The position numbers and the translations under genes are program-made. A stretch of DNA of 64,000 nt from Defluviicoccus sp. (GTDB lineage: Bacteria; Pseudomonadota; Alphaproteobacteria; MPNO01), in assembly GCA_028820505.1 (NCBI GenBank), contig JAPPIT010000043.1:1-64000 (forward strand), written 5' to 3'. The notes under the pieces are model-generated. The model did no database searches. It was not told the DNA's origin and saw only the letters and a list, made by a program, of their open reading frames with translations. Shown here piece by piece: positions 25,046-34,292 of the stretch. Position 1 is the stretch's first letter. The number at the start of each line of letters is the position of its first letter.

Positions 25046-26578
25046 GTGCCGCGTTCGCCGAACATCGTGCTCATCACCTCGGACCAGCACCGCTGGGATT
25101 GTTTCGGGTTCGAAGGACGGCGCATCAGGACACCCTGGCTCGACCGGATGGCGAAGGCGGGAACGCGATTTTCGGCTGCGGTCACGCCCAACCTGGTGTG
25201 CCAGCCGGCGCGCGCGTCGATTCTTACCGGCATGCTGCCGCTGACCCACGGCGCCTACGATAATTTTGTCGACCTCGACGCACGCACCGCCGAGCGCGGC
25301 TGGGCAGGGCGGCTGGCGGATGCCGGCTATGTCAGCAAGTTCATCGGCAAGGGCCATTTCGGCGAGGACCCGGCCGCGACCCCCTACGGCGCGCCGGAGA
25401 GCCGCGAGCAGTCGGCCGGATTTCCGGAGGACTGGTCGGGACCCTATATGGGCTTCGACGATGTCGAGCTGATGATCCTCGGCCACTGGCACGAGTTCCT
25501 CCCCTGCGAGAAACCGCCGCGCGGCCACCATTTCGAGCGCTGGTTCTGGAACCATGGCGGCGACGGCGAGGCATGGTCTCTCTGGGCGCAGGATTTCGGC
25601 CCCCCGCCCGAGGCGGCGCAGACCTGGTTCTCGAAGCTTCCGGCGCCATGGCATTCGACGACCTGGGTGACGGACCGCGCGCTGGCCTTCCTCGACGGTC
25701 GCGACCCGGACGAGCCCTTCTGTCTCTGGGTCTCCTACCCCGACCCCCATCATCCGTTCGACTGTCCGGAGCCGTGGAGCCGGTTTCACCACGCCGACGA
25801 TGTCGACATCTCCCCGACCCATGTCCGGGATCTCGACCGGCGGCCGTGGTGGCACCGCGCCGCGCTGGAAAACGAACCGCAGGGACGGACCGAGCGCTCC
25901 CGCATCCTGCGTCGCGAATACAGCCGGATCGAACCGCAGACCGAGCGGCAACTCGCGGAGATGACCGCCAACTACTATGGCGAGATCGCGTTCATCGACC
26001 ACGGCGTCGGCCGCATCCTGAGCCGGCTGGACGAGCTTGGCCTCGCCGCAAATACGCTCGCGGTGTTTACCGCCGACCACGGCGAATTGCTGGGCGATCA
26101 CGGGCTCTACCTGAAAGGGCCGACGCCTTACGAGGGTTTGCTCAAGGTGGGGTTGATCGTACAGGGACCCGGCGTCGAGGCGGGCCGCGTCGTGCCGGAC
26201 CCGGTATCGACCGTCGATCTCGCCGCGACGTTTTACGACTACGCCGGGATCGACTGCCCGGACGACATCCAGAGCCGGTCGCTGAAACCGGTCATGCAAG
26301 GCAGCGAAGGCCGCGACGTGGCCTACAGCGAATGGAACCTTCACCCAAGCCGAGCCGGGGTGGAACTGCAGCTTCGCACGGTTCGTACGGCGGCGGCGAA
26401 ACTGACCGTCGACCTGCTGTCGGGGGCCGGCGAGATGTACGACCTCGCCAACGACCCGGACGAGATGGATAATTTGTTCGACGACGCGGGCCACCGGGGT
26501 CTTCGTCGTGAGTTGACGGATATGATCCGAGCCCGGCCGGGTACCGTCCTTTCCGAGTTCCCCGAGCATCGGGAATAG
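25046..26578 (+). CDS. Sulfatase (formylglycine type)
   Basis: A 510-residue sulfatase of the alkaline-phosphatase superfamily. It has the metal-binding SDQHR near residue 10 and the C-x-P-x-R active-site motif CQPAR, with Cys52 converted to formylglycine. Later come GKGHFGE, a central FCLWVSYPDPHHPFD, and FTADHGELLGDHGLYLKG near residue 350, which completes the metal site. No signal peptide is obvious, so it may be cytosolic. It would hydrolyse a sulfate ester or act on a phosphonate-like ester; the substrate is unknown. A GTG start at 25046 is chosen from homology to MPRSPNIVLI-like N-termini. MarR and hydrolase genes follow closely on the same strand. Confidence 0.85.
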   Translation: MPRSPNIVLITSDQHRWDCFGFEGRRIRTPWLDRMAKAGTRFSAAVTPNLVCQPARASILTGMLPLTHGAYDNFVDLDARTAERGWAGRLADAGYVSKFIGKGHFGEDPAATPYGAPESREQSAGFPEDWSGPYMGFDDVELMILGHWHEFLPCEKPPRGHHFERWFWNHGGDGEAWSLWAQDFGPPPEAAQTWFSKLPAPWHSTTWVTDRALAFLDGRDPDEPFCLWVSYPDPHHPFDCPEPWSRFHHADDVDISPTHVRDLDRRPWWHRAALENEPQGRTERSRILRREYSRIEPQTERQLAEMTANYYGEIAFIDHGVGRILSRLDELGLAANTLAVFTADHGELLGDHGLYLKGPTPYEGLLKVGLIVQGPGVEAGRVVPDPVSTVDLAATFYDYAGIDCPDDIQSRSLKPVMQGSEGRDVAYSEWNLHPSRAGVELQLRTVRTAAAKLTVDLLSGAGEMYDLANDPDEMDNLFDDAGHRGLRRELTDMIRARPGTVLSEFPEHRE

Positions 26579-26584
26579 CCCGGC

Positions 26585-27067
26585 ATGGCAAACCGGAAAC
26601 AAACGCCCGACGCGTCCGACTTCGATCTGAACCGCATCGCGGGTTACAGGCTCTCCGCGTTGTCGAATCGACTGACGCTCTGGTCCGCGCGGGTCTACCG
26701 GCGCGAGTTCGGGGTGAGCTCGCTCGAATGGCGGGTTCTCGCGAGCCTCGCCGCACTGGGTCCTGTCACGGCGCGCGATGTCGCCGAGTTCGCGGTGCTC
26801 GACAAGAGCAATGTCAGCCGGGCGGTTCACCGGCTGACCCATCGCGGGTTCGTCGAGCAAGCCGGCCACCCGGTCGACGGACGAAGCAGAATCCTGGCCC
26901 TGACGAGAGTGGGCCGGACATTGCACGGAAAGATCGCCGCCCACTCCCGCCGGCGCGACGCGGATTTGTTTCGGGGCTTCACGGAATCCGAACGCGAGAG
27001 CTTCACGGCGTTCCTGACCAGGCTGGACGAACGCGCCCGGCTGCTGCTCGAAGCCACGGAGAGATAG
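26585..27067 (+). CDS. MarR family transcriptional regulator
   Basis: A 160-residue winged-helix regulator. The N-terminal dimerisation helix precedes the DNA-binding region around residues 55-105, with SLEWRVLASLA, ARDVAEFAVLDKSNVSRAV, the recognition segment LTHRGFVEQ and the wing GRSRILALT. It starts 7 bp after the sulfatase stop and ends 7 bp before the MBL-fold hydrolase, so it belongs to the operon it probably controls in response to a small aromatic or carboxylate ligand. The ligand is not known. Confidence 0.88.
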   Translation: MANRKQTPDASDFDLNRIAGYRLSALSNRLTLWSARVYRREFGVSSLEWRVLASLAALGPVTARDVAEFAVLDKSNVSRAVHRLTHRGFVEQAGHPVDGRSRILALTRVGRTLHGKIAAHSRRRDADLFRGFTESERESFTAFLTRLDERARLLLEATER

Positions 27068-27073
27068 CGCGCG

Positions 27074-27961
27074 ATGAAGATCGTCCTCCTCGGCACCGGA
27101 ACTCCCGCGCCGTCGCTCGAGCGGGCGAGTTCGAGCTATCTGGTCGAGCTGGACGGCAGCGTGATCCTGTTCGACTGCGGGCCCGGCGCCTACCACCGGA
27201 TGATGGAGGCGGGATACCGGGCCACCGACATCACCGACCTGGTGTTTTCCCATCTGCACTACGACCACTGCCTCGACTATGCGCGGCTGGTGATGACGCG
27301 CTGGGACCAGGGCGCGGGGCAGATTCCCGAGCTCAACGTCTATGGACCGGCGCATACCGCGCGCATGACCCGTCTCCTGTTCGCCGCCGACGGCGTGTTC
27401 GGACCGGACATCGAGGCGCGCACGACGCTGGAGCCGAGCGTGCAGGTCTTCGAGTCGCGCGGCGGCACCCGCCCCCGGAAGCGGCCCGATCCGCTCGTAC
27501 GGGAACTTGCGAGCGGCGATGTCGTCGAAGGCCGCGGCTGGACCTTGAAGACCGTAAGCGTGCCCCACGCCCAGCCGGCGCTCGAATGCCTCGGGTTCCG
27601 CTTCGACGCACCCGGCGGCTCGTTCGCCTATTCGGGCGACGCGGGCCCCTCCGGCGCCTTCGCGCGGCTCGCCGCGGGATCGGACGTGCTGGTTCACATG
27701 ACATACCAGATCTCGGGCACCGCGCCCGGTCCGGAATGGACCCGCGGCGCGGCCGGACACCTGGAGGCGGCGCGGGTCGCGGCGGACGCGAAAGTCCGCA
27801 CCCTGGTCGTGAGCCACGTTTCCAACCAGATGGACGTGCCGGGCGTGCGGGAACGCCTGATCGCGGAGATGGCGGAAGTCTTCGAGGGCAACATCGTCTG
27901 GGGCGAGGATTTGATGCATGTCCCCGTGGACGATCCGCAAGCCGAGCGTCACACCGGCTAG
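27074..27961 (+). CDS. MBL-fold metallo-hydrolase (RNase Z/arylsulfatase-like)
   Basis: A 295-residue metallo-beta-lactamase-fold hydrolase. It has the zinc motif HLHYDHCLDY near residue 60 and the later Asp/His ligands in YSGDAGPSGAF and VVSHVSN. The N-terminus MKIVLLGTGTPAP is typical of the RNase Z/ElaC-like branch, which also holds arylsulfatase-type and lactonase-type enzymes. Genomic position between a sulfatase, a MarR regulator and a Tct transporter makes a catabolic hydrolase more likely than tRNA 3' processing. Confidence 0.8.
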   Translation: MKIVLLGTGTPAPSLERASSSYLVELDGSVILFDCGPGAYHRMMEAGYRATDITDLVFSHLHYDHCLDYARLVMTRWDQGAGQIPELNVYGPAHTARMTRLLFAADGVFGPDIEARTTLEPSVQVFESRGGTRPRKRPDPLVRELASGDVVEGRGWTLKTVSVPHAQPALECLGFRFDAPGGSFAYSGDAGPSGAFARLAAGSDVLVHMTYQISGTAPGPEWTRGAAGHLEAARVAADAKVRTLVVSHVSNQMDVPGVRERLIAEMAEVFEGNIVWGEDLMHVPVDDPQAERHTG

Positions 27962-28046
27962 GTCAAGCGCGTTGCCGGGTGCCGTCGGAGGGTGATAAAG
28001 TTGCTATGACAACTAAAATGAGCGTTGGCTCGACAGGAGGCAGGAA

Positions 28047-29009
28047 ATGACGTTCGAATCTTTTCGCAGTTGCGCGGTCGCGGCCGGGATGGCCGGTGCG
28101 CTGGCTTTGTCCGCCGGTTCGGCGGCCGCGGCATGGAAACCGAGCGGTCCGATCAATCTGATGATTGCGTTCGCGGCGGGCGGCGGCGCGGACACCCAGG
28201 CGCGGCTGATCGCGACCGAGCTGGAGAAGACCAAAGGCTGGAAGATCATTCCGCAGAACGTCACCGGCAAGGGCGGAGCGGTGATGGCGCGCAAGCTGAA
28301 GAGCCAGCCGAATGACGGGCTCACCATCGGCATCGCGGTCACCGAGACCTTCGGCTACAACATGCTCGCGGTGAAGAAGGCGGGGTACTCGGCCGACGAC
28401 TTCACTTATGTCACGACCACGGCCGGCTCGCAGATGGGGATCGTCGCGAAGACGAGCCGCGGCTGGAAATCGATCCAGGACGTGATCGCGGCGGCGAAGG
28501 GCGGCGCGACCGTAAAACTCGGCGCCATGAGCGCGAAGCTCGCCGACATCGCCTACACCATCGAGCAGAAATACGGCGTAAAGTTCAACACCGTCGTGTT
28601 CAGGGGCGGCCGCAAGGTGCTGAACGCGATCACCGCCGGCGATGTCGATGTCGGATGGGTCGCGGGCATCCAGGCGAAGGGCGTGCGGGCGGGCGACCTC
28701 GTCAACCTGATGTCGGGCGAGACCACCCGGCTCAAGATCTCCCCGGACGTGCCGACCCTCGGCGAACTCGGCATCCCCTACGACGCGGGCGCCAAGTTCC
28801 TCATCGTGGCGCCCAAGGGCATTCCAGCGGACGCCCGCAAAGGGATCGCCGGTGCAGTCGCCTCGGTGCTGACCGATAAGTCCACCAAGGCGGCGCAGTT
28901 CGTACAGCGCGCCTTCGGGGGTCCGCAGCTCATTTCCGGCACGGCGCTCGAGAAATTGATCTCGGACGGCATCGCCGGGTCGAAGAAGCTGATGATGGCC
29001 ACGAAATAG
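28047..29009 (+). CDS. tctC: Tripartite tricarboxylate transporter substrate-binding protein
   Basis: A 320-residue periplasmic binding protein of the Bug/TctC family. It has a cleavable signal peptide (residues 1-28, ending SAAAAW) and then INLMIAFAAGGGADTQARL, GGAVMARKL and a TctC-type fold to the end. AGGAGG lies 7-12 bases before the ATG. It captures an organic acid or similar small anion and passes it to the TctA/TctB membrane complex encoded next. The ligand cannot be told from the sequence; the adjacent sulfatases suggest a sulfated or aromatic acid. Confidence 0.9.
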   Translation: MTFESFRSCAVAAGMAGALALSAGSAAAAWKPSGPINLMIAFAAGGGADTQARLIATELEKTKGWKIIPQNVTGKGGAVMARKLKSQPNDGLTIGIAVTETFGYNMLAVKKAGYSADDFTYVTTTAGSQMGIVAKTSRGWKSIQDVIAAAKGGATVKLGAMSAKLADIAYTIEQKYGVKFNTVVFRGGRKVLNAITAGDVDVGWVAGIQAKGVRAGDLVNLMSGETTRLKISPDVPTLGELGIPYDAGAKFLIVAPKGIPADARKGIAGAVASVLTDKSTKAAQFVQRAFGGPQLISGTALEKLISDGIAGSKKLMMATK

Positions 29010-29048
29010 GCAGACTCCTCGGAGCCGGATCCGGCTTCGGGGACCGAT

Positions 29049-29618
29049 ATGCGTTTCGATCCCCGGTCGCTGGGCGTCGCGGCGGCGGTCGCCGCGTTCG
29101 CCCTGTTGACCCTGGGGATATGGATTCCTGCCGACGTGGAGAGCGGTGTCGTCGAGACGTTTCGGCGGCGCACCGTTATCGGCGACGCCATGGCACCGAC
29201 CGTCGTCGCTATCGGCATGGTCGGGGCGGCGGCTCTGCTCGCGGCTTCCGAAATCCTGAACCGCCGCGGGTCCGGGGCGACGCTGGACCGACATAGCCTG
29301 GCGTTTATCGCCCGCTTCGCGGCCGTGATTGCCGTCGGGCTCGCGTTGATGAGCCACACGGGACCGCTTGTCGTCGACGCGATCAACGCGCTCGGCGGCG
29401 CCATCGGCACCTATCGCGAGCTGAGGGACACCGTCCCCTACAAGTATCTCGGCTATCTGCTGGGCGGCACGGTCCTGGTCGGCGGCGCGATCGCGGTCGT
29501 CGAGCAGCGTCTGACGCGCGGCGTAGCGTTGACCGGCGTCGTTGCCGCGCTGGTACTTACCGGCCTCTACGACCTGCCGTTCGACGACCTGCTGTTGCCG
29601 CCGAACGGCGATCAGTGA
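29049..29618 (+). CDS. tctB: Tripartite tricarboxylate transporter small membrane subunit
   Basis: A 189-residue integral membrane protein with four hydrophobic segments (near residues 10-30, 53-70, 80-100, 130-155 plus a further short one), the size and position of TctB. It overlaps the next gene at TGATG. With TctA it forms the sodium- or proton-driven permease that accepts solute from TctC. The sequence is poorly conserved in this family, so the call relies on size, membrane pattern and gene order. Confidence 0.82.
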   Translation: MRFDPRSLGVAAAVAAFALLTLGIWIPADVESGVVETFRRRTVIGDAMAPTVVAIGMVGAAALLAASEILNRRGSGATLDRHSLAFIARFAAVIAVGLALMSHTGPLVVDAINALGGAIGTYRELRDTVPYKYLGYLLGGTVLVGGAIAVVEQRLTRGVALTGVVAALVLTGLYDLPFDDLLLPPNGDQ

Positions 29619-31189
29619 TGGGCGTCCTCGACCATGTCTGGCTCGGGGTCGTCACGGTGTTTACCCAGGCGCCGGTCGCGACGGTGTTCGGCCTGCCGAT
29701 CTCGATCGTGGTCCTCATGGTGGTTCTGGGTTTCCTCGGGGGAATCGTCGTGGGCGCGACGCCGGGCCTCGGCGGGCCCTTCGCCATGGCGATCTCGCTG
29801 CCGATCCTGATCACCATCTTCGGTTTTAATCCCGACGCGCTCCTTCCGGTCCTCGGTTTCCTGATCGGCATCATGAAGGGGGCGACGGTGGGCGGCGCGG
29901 TGCCGGCGATCCTGTTCAATACCCCCGGCACGCCGGATTCGCTGATGACCACGCTCGACGGGTTTCCGATGACGCGGAAGGGCGAGGCCGGCAAGGCGCT
30001 CAGGATCGCCCATTTTTCCTCCGCCTCGGGCGACACGTTTTCCGATCTCGTCCTGTTCACCTGCGCGCCGTTCCTTGCGATCACGGTGGAGGTCTATCTC
30101 GACTTCCCGGAGAAGGCGGCGTTGATCGTCCTGTCGCTCGCCTTCATCTCCGCGGTGGTGGGCGACTCGGTCTGGAAGGGCATCCTCGCCGCTTTGTTCG
30201 GCATGTTCGTCGCCTTCATCGGCACAGGAGAGGACCACCATCCGCGGCTTTCGCTCGGCACCGATGCGCTGGCCGGCGGTTTGCCGCTCATCAGCGTCGT
30301 TCTCGGCGTGCTGATCCTCGGCGAGGTGTTCGCGGCGCTCGAGGACATGTGGCGGGAGAAGCGCGCGACCGACTCGATCTCGACCCCGCCGGCCACCGGC
30401 GACAACCGGCTCCGGCTCCGCGACATAAGGCGGATCCTGCCGTTCGTCGGGATGTCCGCCGGTATCGGCACCATGGTGGGCGCCCTGCCCGGCATCGGCT
30501 CCACGCTCGCGGCGACGCTCGGCTATGCGACGGGGCGTAGGCTCCACAAAGGCGACGTGCCGTTCGGAGAAGGCGCGCCCCAGGGTGTCGCGGCGACGGA
30601 GGCCGCCAATAGCGCTGTCGCGGGCGCCAACCTGATCCCTGTCCTATCGCTCGGCATTCCGGGCAACGTCGCGGCGGTGTTCATCATTCTCGCGACCGAG
30701 ACCATCAGCGGCTTCAACCCCGGCCCCGCGGTGTTCCGCCTGACCCCGGACCAGATCAACAGCGAGATGGTCGTCGCTTTCGGCCTGTTTACCGCGATGG
30801 TCTTCGCCAACCTGCTCAACTGGACCGTCGGCGGCGTTTTCATGCGCTCGATGGGGATCATGGTGCGGATTCCGAAGCAGCGCCTCTTGCCGATCGTGCT
30901 GCTGCTGACCTTGACCGCGATCTACGCGCAGCGCCCCGAAATGCTGTCGATCTACGTGACGCTGTTTTTCGGCCTGGTGGGCTATCTGATGCGCAGGCTC
31001 CGGTTCTCGGTGCTTCCCTTCGTCATCGCCTTCATCCTCGCCAACAACCTGGAGGACGCCGTGCGCCAGGCGTTTTCCGCGACCGGCGCCGATCCGTGGT
31101 TCCTCTTCTCGAGCCCGATCTCGATCGGCTTCATGGCGCTCGCCGTGCTGGTCGTCGTTTTCTTCGCCCGCGGCCGCGGTGGACAGTAA
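29618..31189 (+). CDS. tctA: Tripartite tricarboxylate transporter large membrane subunit
   Basis: A 523-residue protein with about 10-12 membrane segments. The family's conserved region reads GATPGLGGPFAMAISLP near residue 48 and GGAVPAILFNTPGTPDS near 95, with a second half of similar motif (GALPGIGSTLAATLGY and GIPGNVAAVF). It completes tctCBA. Start ATG overlaps the tctB stop; an in-frame GTG lies one codon upstream. A sulfatase gene follows 16 bp later, so uptake and hydrolysis appear coupled. Confidence 0.93.
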   Translation: MGVLDHVWLGVVTVFTQAPVATVFGLPISIVVLMVVLGFLGGIVVGATPGLGGPFAMAISLPILITIFGFNPDALLPVLGFLIGIMKGATVGGAVPAILFNTPGTPDSLMTTLDGFPMTRKGEAGKALRIAHFSSASGDTFSDLVLFTCAPFLAITVEVYLDFPEKAALIVLSLAFISAVVGDSVWKGILAALFGMFVAFIGTGEDHHPRLSLGTDALAGGLPLISVVLGVLILGEVFAALEDMWREKRATDSISTPPATGDNRLRLRDIRRILPFVGMSAGIGTMVGALPGIGSTLAATLGYATGRRLHKGDVPFGEGAPQGVAATEAANSAVAGANLIPVLSLGIPGNVAAVFIILATETISGFNPGPAVFRLTPDQINSEMVVAFGLFTAMVFANLLNWTVGGVFMRSMGIMVRIPKQRLLPIVLLLTLTAIYAQRPEMLSIYVTLFFGLVGYLMRRLRFSVLPFVIAFILANNLEDAVRQAFSATGADPWFLFSSPISIGFMALAVLVVVFFARGRGGQ

Positions 31190-31205
31190 AGGAAAGGAAA
31201 CCGGT

Positions 31206-32648
31206 ATGACGCCGGACGGTCGGAACCTCCTCTTCATCATGTCGGACGAGCACAACCCGAAGATGCTCGGCTGCTACGGCCACGACACGGTGCGGACGCC
31301 CCATCTCGACCGGCTGGCCGAGCGCGGCACCCGGTTCTCCGCCGCCTATACCAATTCGCCGATCTGCATACCGGCGCGCGCGGCCTTCGCGACCGGGCGC
31401 CATGTCCATGAGACGCGGTACTGGGACAACGCCCATCCCTATGACGGGGCCGTTTCGAGCTGGGGGCATCGCCTGCAGCGCGAGGGGCATCGCGTCGAGG
31501 CCATCGGCAAGCTGCACTATCGCGGCGGCGACATCGATTCCGGGTTCGACCGCGAGATCGAGGCGATGCACGTCATGGACGGCATCGGCCAGGTCTGGGG
31601 CTCGGTCCGCGATCCGTTGCCGCCTTCGCGGCCGGCGAAAATGCTGAACCGCATCGGGCCGGGGGAATCGAACTACAACCGCTACGACCGGCTGATCGCG
31701 GACCGGGCCAAGGCCTGGCTGGCCGACGCGGCGAAGCGGGACGAGAAACCCTGGGTGCTCTATGTCGGGTTCGTCGCGCCCCACTTCCCGCTGGTCGTGC
31801 CGCAGGAATATTACGACCTCTACCCGCTGGACCGCCTGCCGGAACGCAAGCTGGACCCGGAAAAGGGCTATGCGCGCCATCCCTGGCTGCAGCGGATGGA
31901 CGATTTCCAGCAGGTCGACCGCAACCTCTCGGCGGAAGAGCGCCTGAAGGCGGTGGCGGCCTATTTCGGGCTCTGCACCTATGTCGACTCGCTGATCGGC
32001 GAGGTACTGGAGAGGCTGGAGGCGGTCGGTCTCGGCGAGACGACCCGCGTGGTCTATACCAGCGATCACGGCGACAATGTGGGTGCGCGCGGCCTCTGGG
32101 GCAAATCCAACATGTACGAGGAATCGGCGGGAATTCCGCTGATCCTCGCCGGTCCGGACGTTGCCGCGGGCGCGGTGTGCGACACGCCCGTCTCGCTGCT
32201 CGACGCCTATCCCACGATCCTATGCGGCGCGGGGCTCGCACCGACCGATTATGAGGAGGCGTTGCCCGGCCGGTCGTGGCTCGACATCGCCGCCACGCCC
32301 TACGATGCCGGGCGCGTCGCGTTCGGCGAATACCACGCCGCCGCCTCGGCGAGCGCCGCCTTCATGGTGCGGCGGGGGAGCAGGAAGCTCATCCATTACG
32401 TCGGCTACGAGCCGGAGCTGTTCGATCTCGCGGCCGATCCGGAGGAAACCCTGAATCTCGCCGCCTCCGATCCTGTGACGGTCGCCGAATACGAGGCGAT
32501 CCTGCGCACGATCTGCGATCCCGAGCGCGTCGACCGCCAAGCGAAGGACGACCAGAACGCGCTCACCGCCCGCTTCGGCGGGCCTGAAGCCGCCTTCAAG
32601 ACCGGCACACCGGGGGCGACGCCGGTTCCGGGACAGGGGCATGAGTAG
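31206..32648 (+). CDS. Sulfatase (formylglycine type), choline-sulfatase-like
   Basis: A 480-residue sulfatase. It shows FIMSDEHNPKMLGCYG near the start and CIPARAAFATG with Cys54 as the formylglycine site. Further conserved parts are GKLHYRG, YVGFVAPHFPLVVP and the metal-site YTSDHGDNVGARGLWGK near residue 290. No signal peptide is visible. Architecture resembles choline-sulfatase and related cytosolic enzymes. It is the last gene of the sulfatase-MarR-MBL-tctCBA run. A sulfatase-modifying enzyme is not encoded here and must act from elsewhere. Confidence 0.88.
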   Translation: MTPDGRNLLFIMSDEHNPKMLGCYGHDTVRTPHLDRLAERGTRFSAAYTNSPICIPARAAFATGRHVHETRYWDNAHPYDGAVSSWGHRLQREGHRVEAIGKLHYRGGDIDSGFDREIEAMHVMDGIGQVWGSVRDPLPPSRPAKMLNRIGPGESNYNRYDRLIADRAKAWLADAAKRDEKPWVLYVGFVAPHFPLVVPQEYYDLYPLDRLPERKLDPEKGYARHPWLQRMDDFQQVDRNLSAEERLKAVAAYFGLCTYVDSLIGEVLERLEAVGLGETTRVVYTSDHGDNVGARGLWGKSNMYEESAGIPLILAGPDVAAGAVCDTPVSLLDAYPTILCGAGLAPTDYEEALPGRSWLDIAATPYDAGRVAFGEYHAAASASAAFMVRRGSRKLIHYVGYEPELFDLAADPEETLNLAASDPVTVAEYEAILRTICDPERVDRQAKDDQNALTARFGGPEAAFKTGTPGATPVPGQGHE

Positions 32649-32778
32649 CGAATGTCGACCGCTCGCATAGGGAGTACCTGCGTCAGGTCGGTGCGGCGGC
32701 GTCCTTCGGAGCGGCGAAGTTGACTCGCGCCGGGCGCCGCCCGACGCTGTACCCGGCCGGGCGGGGAGAAAAGCGCGC

Positions 32779-33258
32779 ATGGCGGCGAAGAAGACTCTCT
32801 ATCTCGCGAACCCCTACGGGTTCTCGGCGCAGCAGAACCGGGGACCCCTGCGCGAGCTGAAGGCAGCCCTGGAGGCCCTGGGTGCCGAGGTCTGGGAGCC
32901 GTTCGAGCGCAACAACCAGATCGACCGCGCGAGCTCCGGCTGGGCCTACCGGATCGGCCAGGCCGACCTCAGCGACGTGCGGGACTCGGACGGGCTGTTC
33001 GCCGTGGTCAACGGCTGCCCGCCGGACGAGGGCGTGATGGTGGAGCTCGGCATGGCGATCGCCTGGGACAAGCCGGTATTCCTGTTCCGCGACGACTTCC
33101 GCCGCTGCACCGACAGCGACGCCTATCCGCTCAACCTGATGCTGTTCGCCGGCCTGCCCGAAACGGGGTGGGAAGCCTGGTGGTACGGCTCTGTCGAGGA
33201 GATCGCCGATCCCGGCAAGGCTCTGGTGCGCTGGTTGAAGGGCGATCTCCCTGGCTGA
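32779..33258 (+). CDS. Nucleoside 2-deoxyribosyltransferase-like protein
   Basis: A 159-residue protein with the Nuc_deoxyrib_tr fold: YLANPYGFS near the start, a WEPFERN segment, DSDGLFAVVNG with the conserved Asp, and PPDEGVMVELGMA, where the Glu fits the nucleophile of the family. These enzymes move or hydrolyse N-glycosidic bonds of (deoxy)nucleosides and some nucleotides. The gene directly precedes cobT, only 5 bp away, so the two are probably translated from one transcript. A link to benzimidazole or nucleotide metabolism feeding cobT is possible but unproven. Upstream 130 bp has no visible riboswitch. Confidence 0.75.
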   Translation: MAAKKTLYLANPYGFSAQQNRGPLRELKAALEALGAEVWEPFERNNQIDRASSGWAYRIGQADLSDVRDSDGLFAVVNGCPPDEGVMVELGMAIAWDKPVFLFRDDFRRCTDSDAYPLNLMLFAGLPETGWEAWWYGSVEEIADPGKALVRWLKGDLPG

Positions 33259-33263
33259 GCGCC

Positions 33264-34277
33264 ATGACGAACCGCCCGCCCGATCTGGACAGAACCGTCC
33301 TGGACCTCATCGACAGCAAAACCAAGCCGGTGGGCGCTCTCGGACAGGTGGAATCCGTCGCACTGCAGCTGGCGCGGGCGACAGGGCGGCCGGCGCCGCG
33401 CCTGGAGACATGCGAGTTGACCGTCTTCGCCGCCGATCACGGTATTGCGGCCGACGGAGTTTCCGCCTACCCGCAGGAAGTAACCCGGCAAATGGTGCTG
33501 AATTTCCTGCATGGCGGGGCGGCGGCCAATGTCTTCGCGAACGCGGTCGGCGCTTCGGTCCGGGTCGTCGACGCGGGCGTGGCGGGAGACCCCATAGAGC
33601 ATTCGGATCTTTTGCCGCGCCGCATCGCGGCGGGCACCCGAAATTTCCGCGTCGAGCCCGCGATGACGGAGGCGCAGCGCGACGACGCCCTTCGGGCGGG
33701 TCGCGCGTTGGCCGAGAACAGCCCGGCCGATGTCTTGTGTTTCGGCGAAATGGGGATCGGCAACACGTCGGCGGCGACGCTGATCGCGCACAAGGTCCTC
33801 GGCCTGCCGCTCGCGGGCTTGACCGGGCGCGGCACGGGTCTGGACGACGCCGGTCTGGCGCGCAAGAGCGCCGTCCTCGGGGCCGCATCGGAACGGACCG
33901 CAACGACCCTCGACGCCGAAGCGGCGCTCGCCGAGTACGGCGGCTTCGAAATCGCGACGATGGCGGGCGCCATGCTGGGCGGGGCGCTGACGAACCGCCC
34001 GGTCCTGGTGGACGGGTTCATTTCGACCGCGGCGGCGCTGGTGGCGATCCGCATCGAGCCAAAGGCGGAGCGCGGCCTGATCTTCGCACACCGCTCGGCG
34101 GAGCCCGGACACTCGGAAATGCTGGAAGCGTTGACCGCCCGGCCGATCCTCGATCTGCAGATGCGCCTCGGCGAGGGCACGGGTGCGCTGCTGGCCTGGC
34201 CGGTGGTGCGCGCGGCGTCCGCCATGCTGACGGACATGGCGAGCTTCGATAGCGCCGGCGTCAGCGGGCCAGCCTGA
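33264..34277 (+). CDS. cobT: Nicotinate-nucleotide--dimethylbenzimidazole phosphoribosyltransferase
   Basis: A 337-residue cytosolic enzyme of the CobT/CobU lower-ligand activation step, forming alpha-ribazole phosphate from dimethylbenzimidazole and nicotinate mononucleotide. It shows the N-terminal KTKPVGALGQVESVA, VFAADHGIAADGVSAYP, FLHGGAAANVFAN and GEMGIGNTSAATLIAH, which match the family. The late EPGHSEML segment contains the catalytic glutamate region. The ATG at 33264 is 5 bp after the deoxyribosyltransferase stop. CobS follows after 15 bp. In Pseudomonas nomenclature this protein is CobU. Confidence 0.95.
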   Translation: MTNRPPDLDRTVLDLIDSKTKPVGALGQVESVALQLARATGRPAPRLETCELTVFAADHGIAADGVSAYPQEVTRQMVLNFLHGGAAANVFANAVGASVRVVDAGVAGDPIEHSDLLPRRIAAGTRNFRVEPAMTEAQRDDALRAGRALAENSPADVLCFGEMGIGNTSAATLIAHKVLGLPLAGLTGRGTGLDDAGLARKSAVLGAASERTATTLDAEAALAEYGGFEIATMAGAMLGGALTNRPVLVDGFISTAAALVAIRIEPKAERGLIFAHRSAEPGHSEMLEALTARPILDLQMRLGEGTGALLAWPVVRAASAMLTDMASFDSAGVSGPA

Positions 34278-34292
34278 CGGCGGGCTCGCGGG

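Noticed and set aside
24881-27952. A 1023-codon minus-strand open frame across the sulfatase, MarR and MBL genes
   Set aside because: It crosses three clear plus-strand genes and shows no domain of its own.
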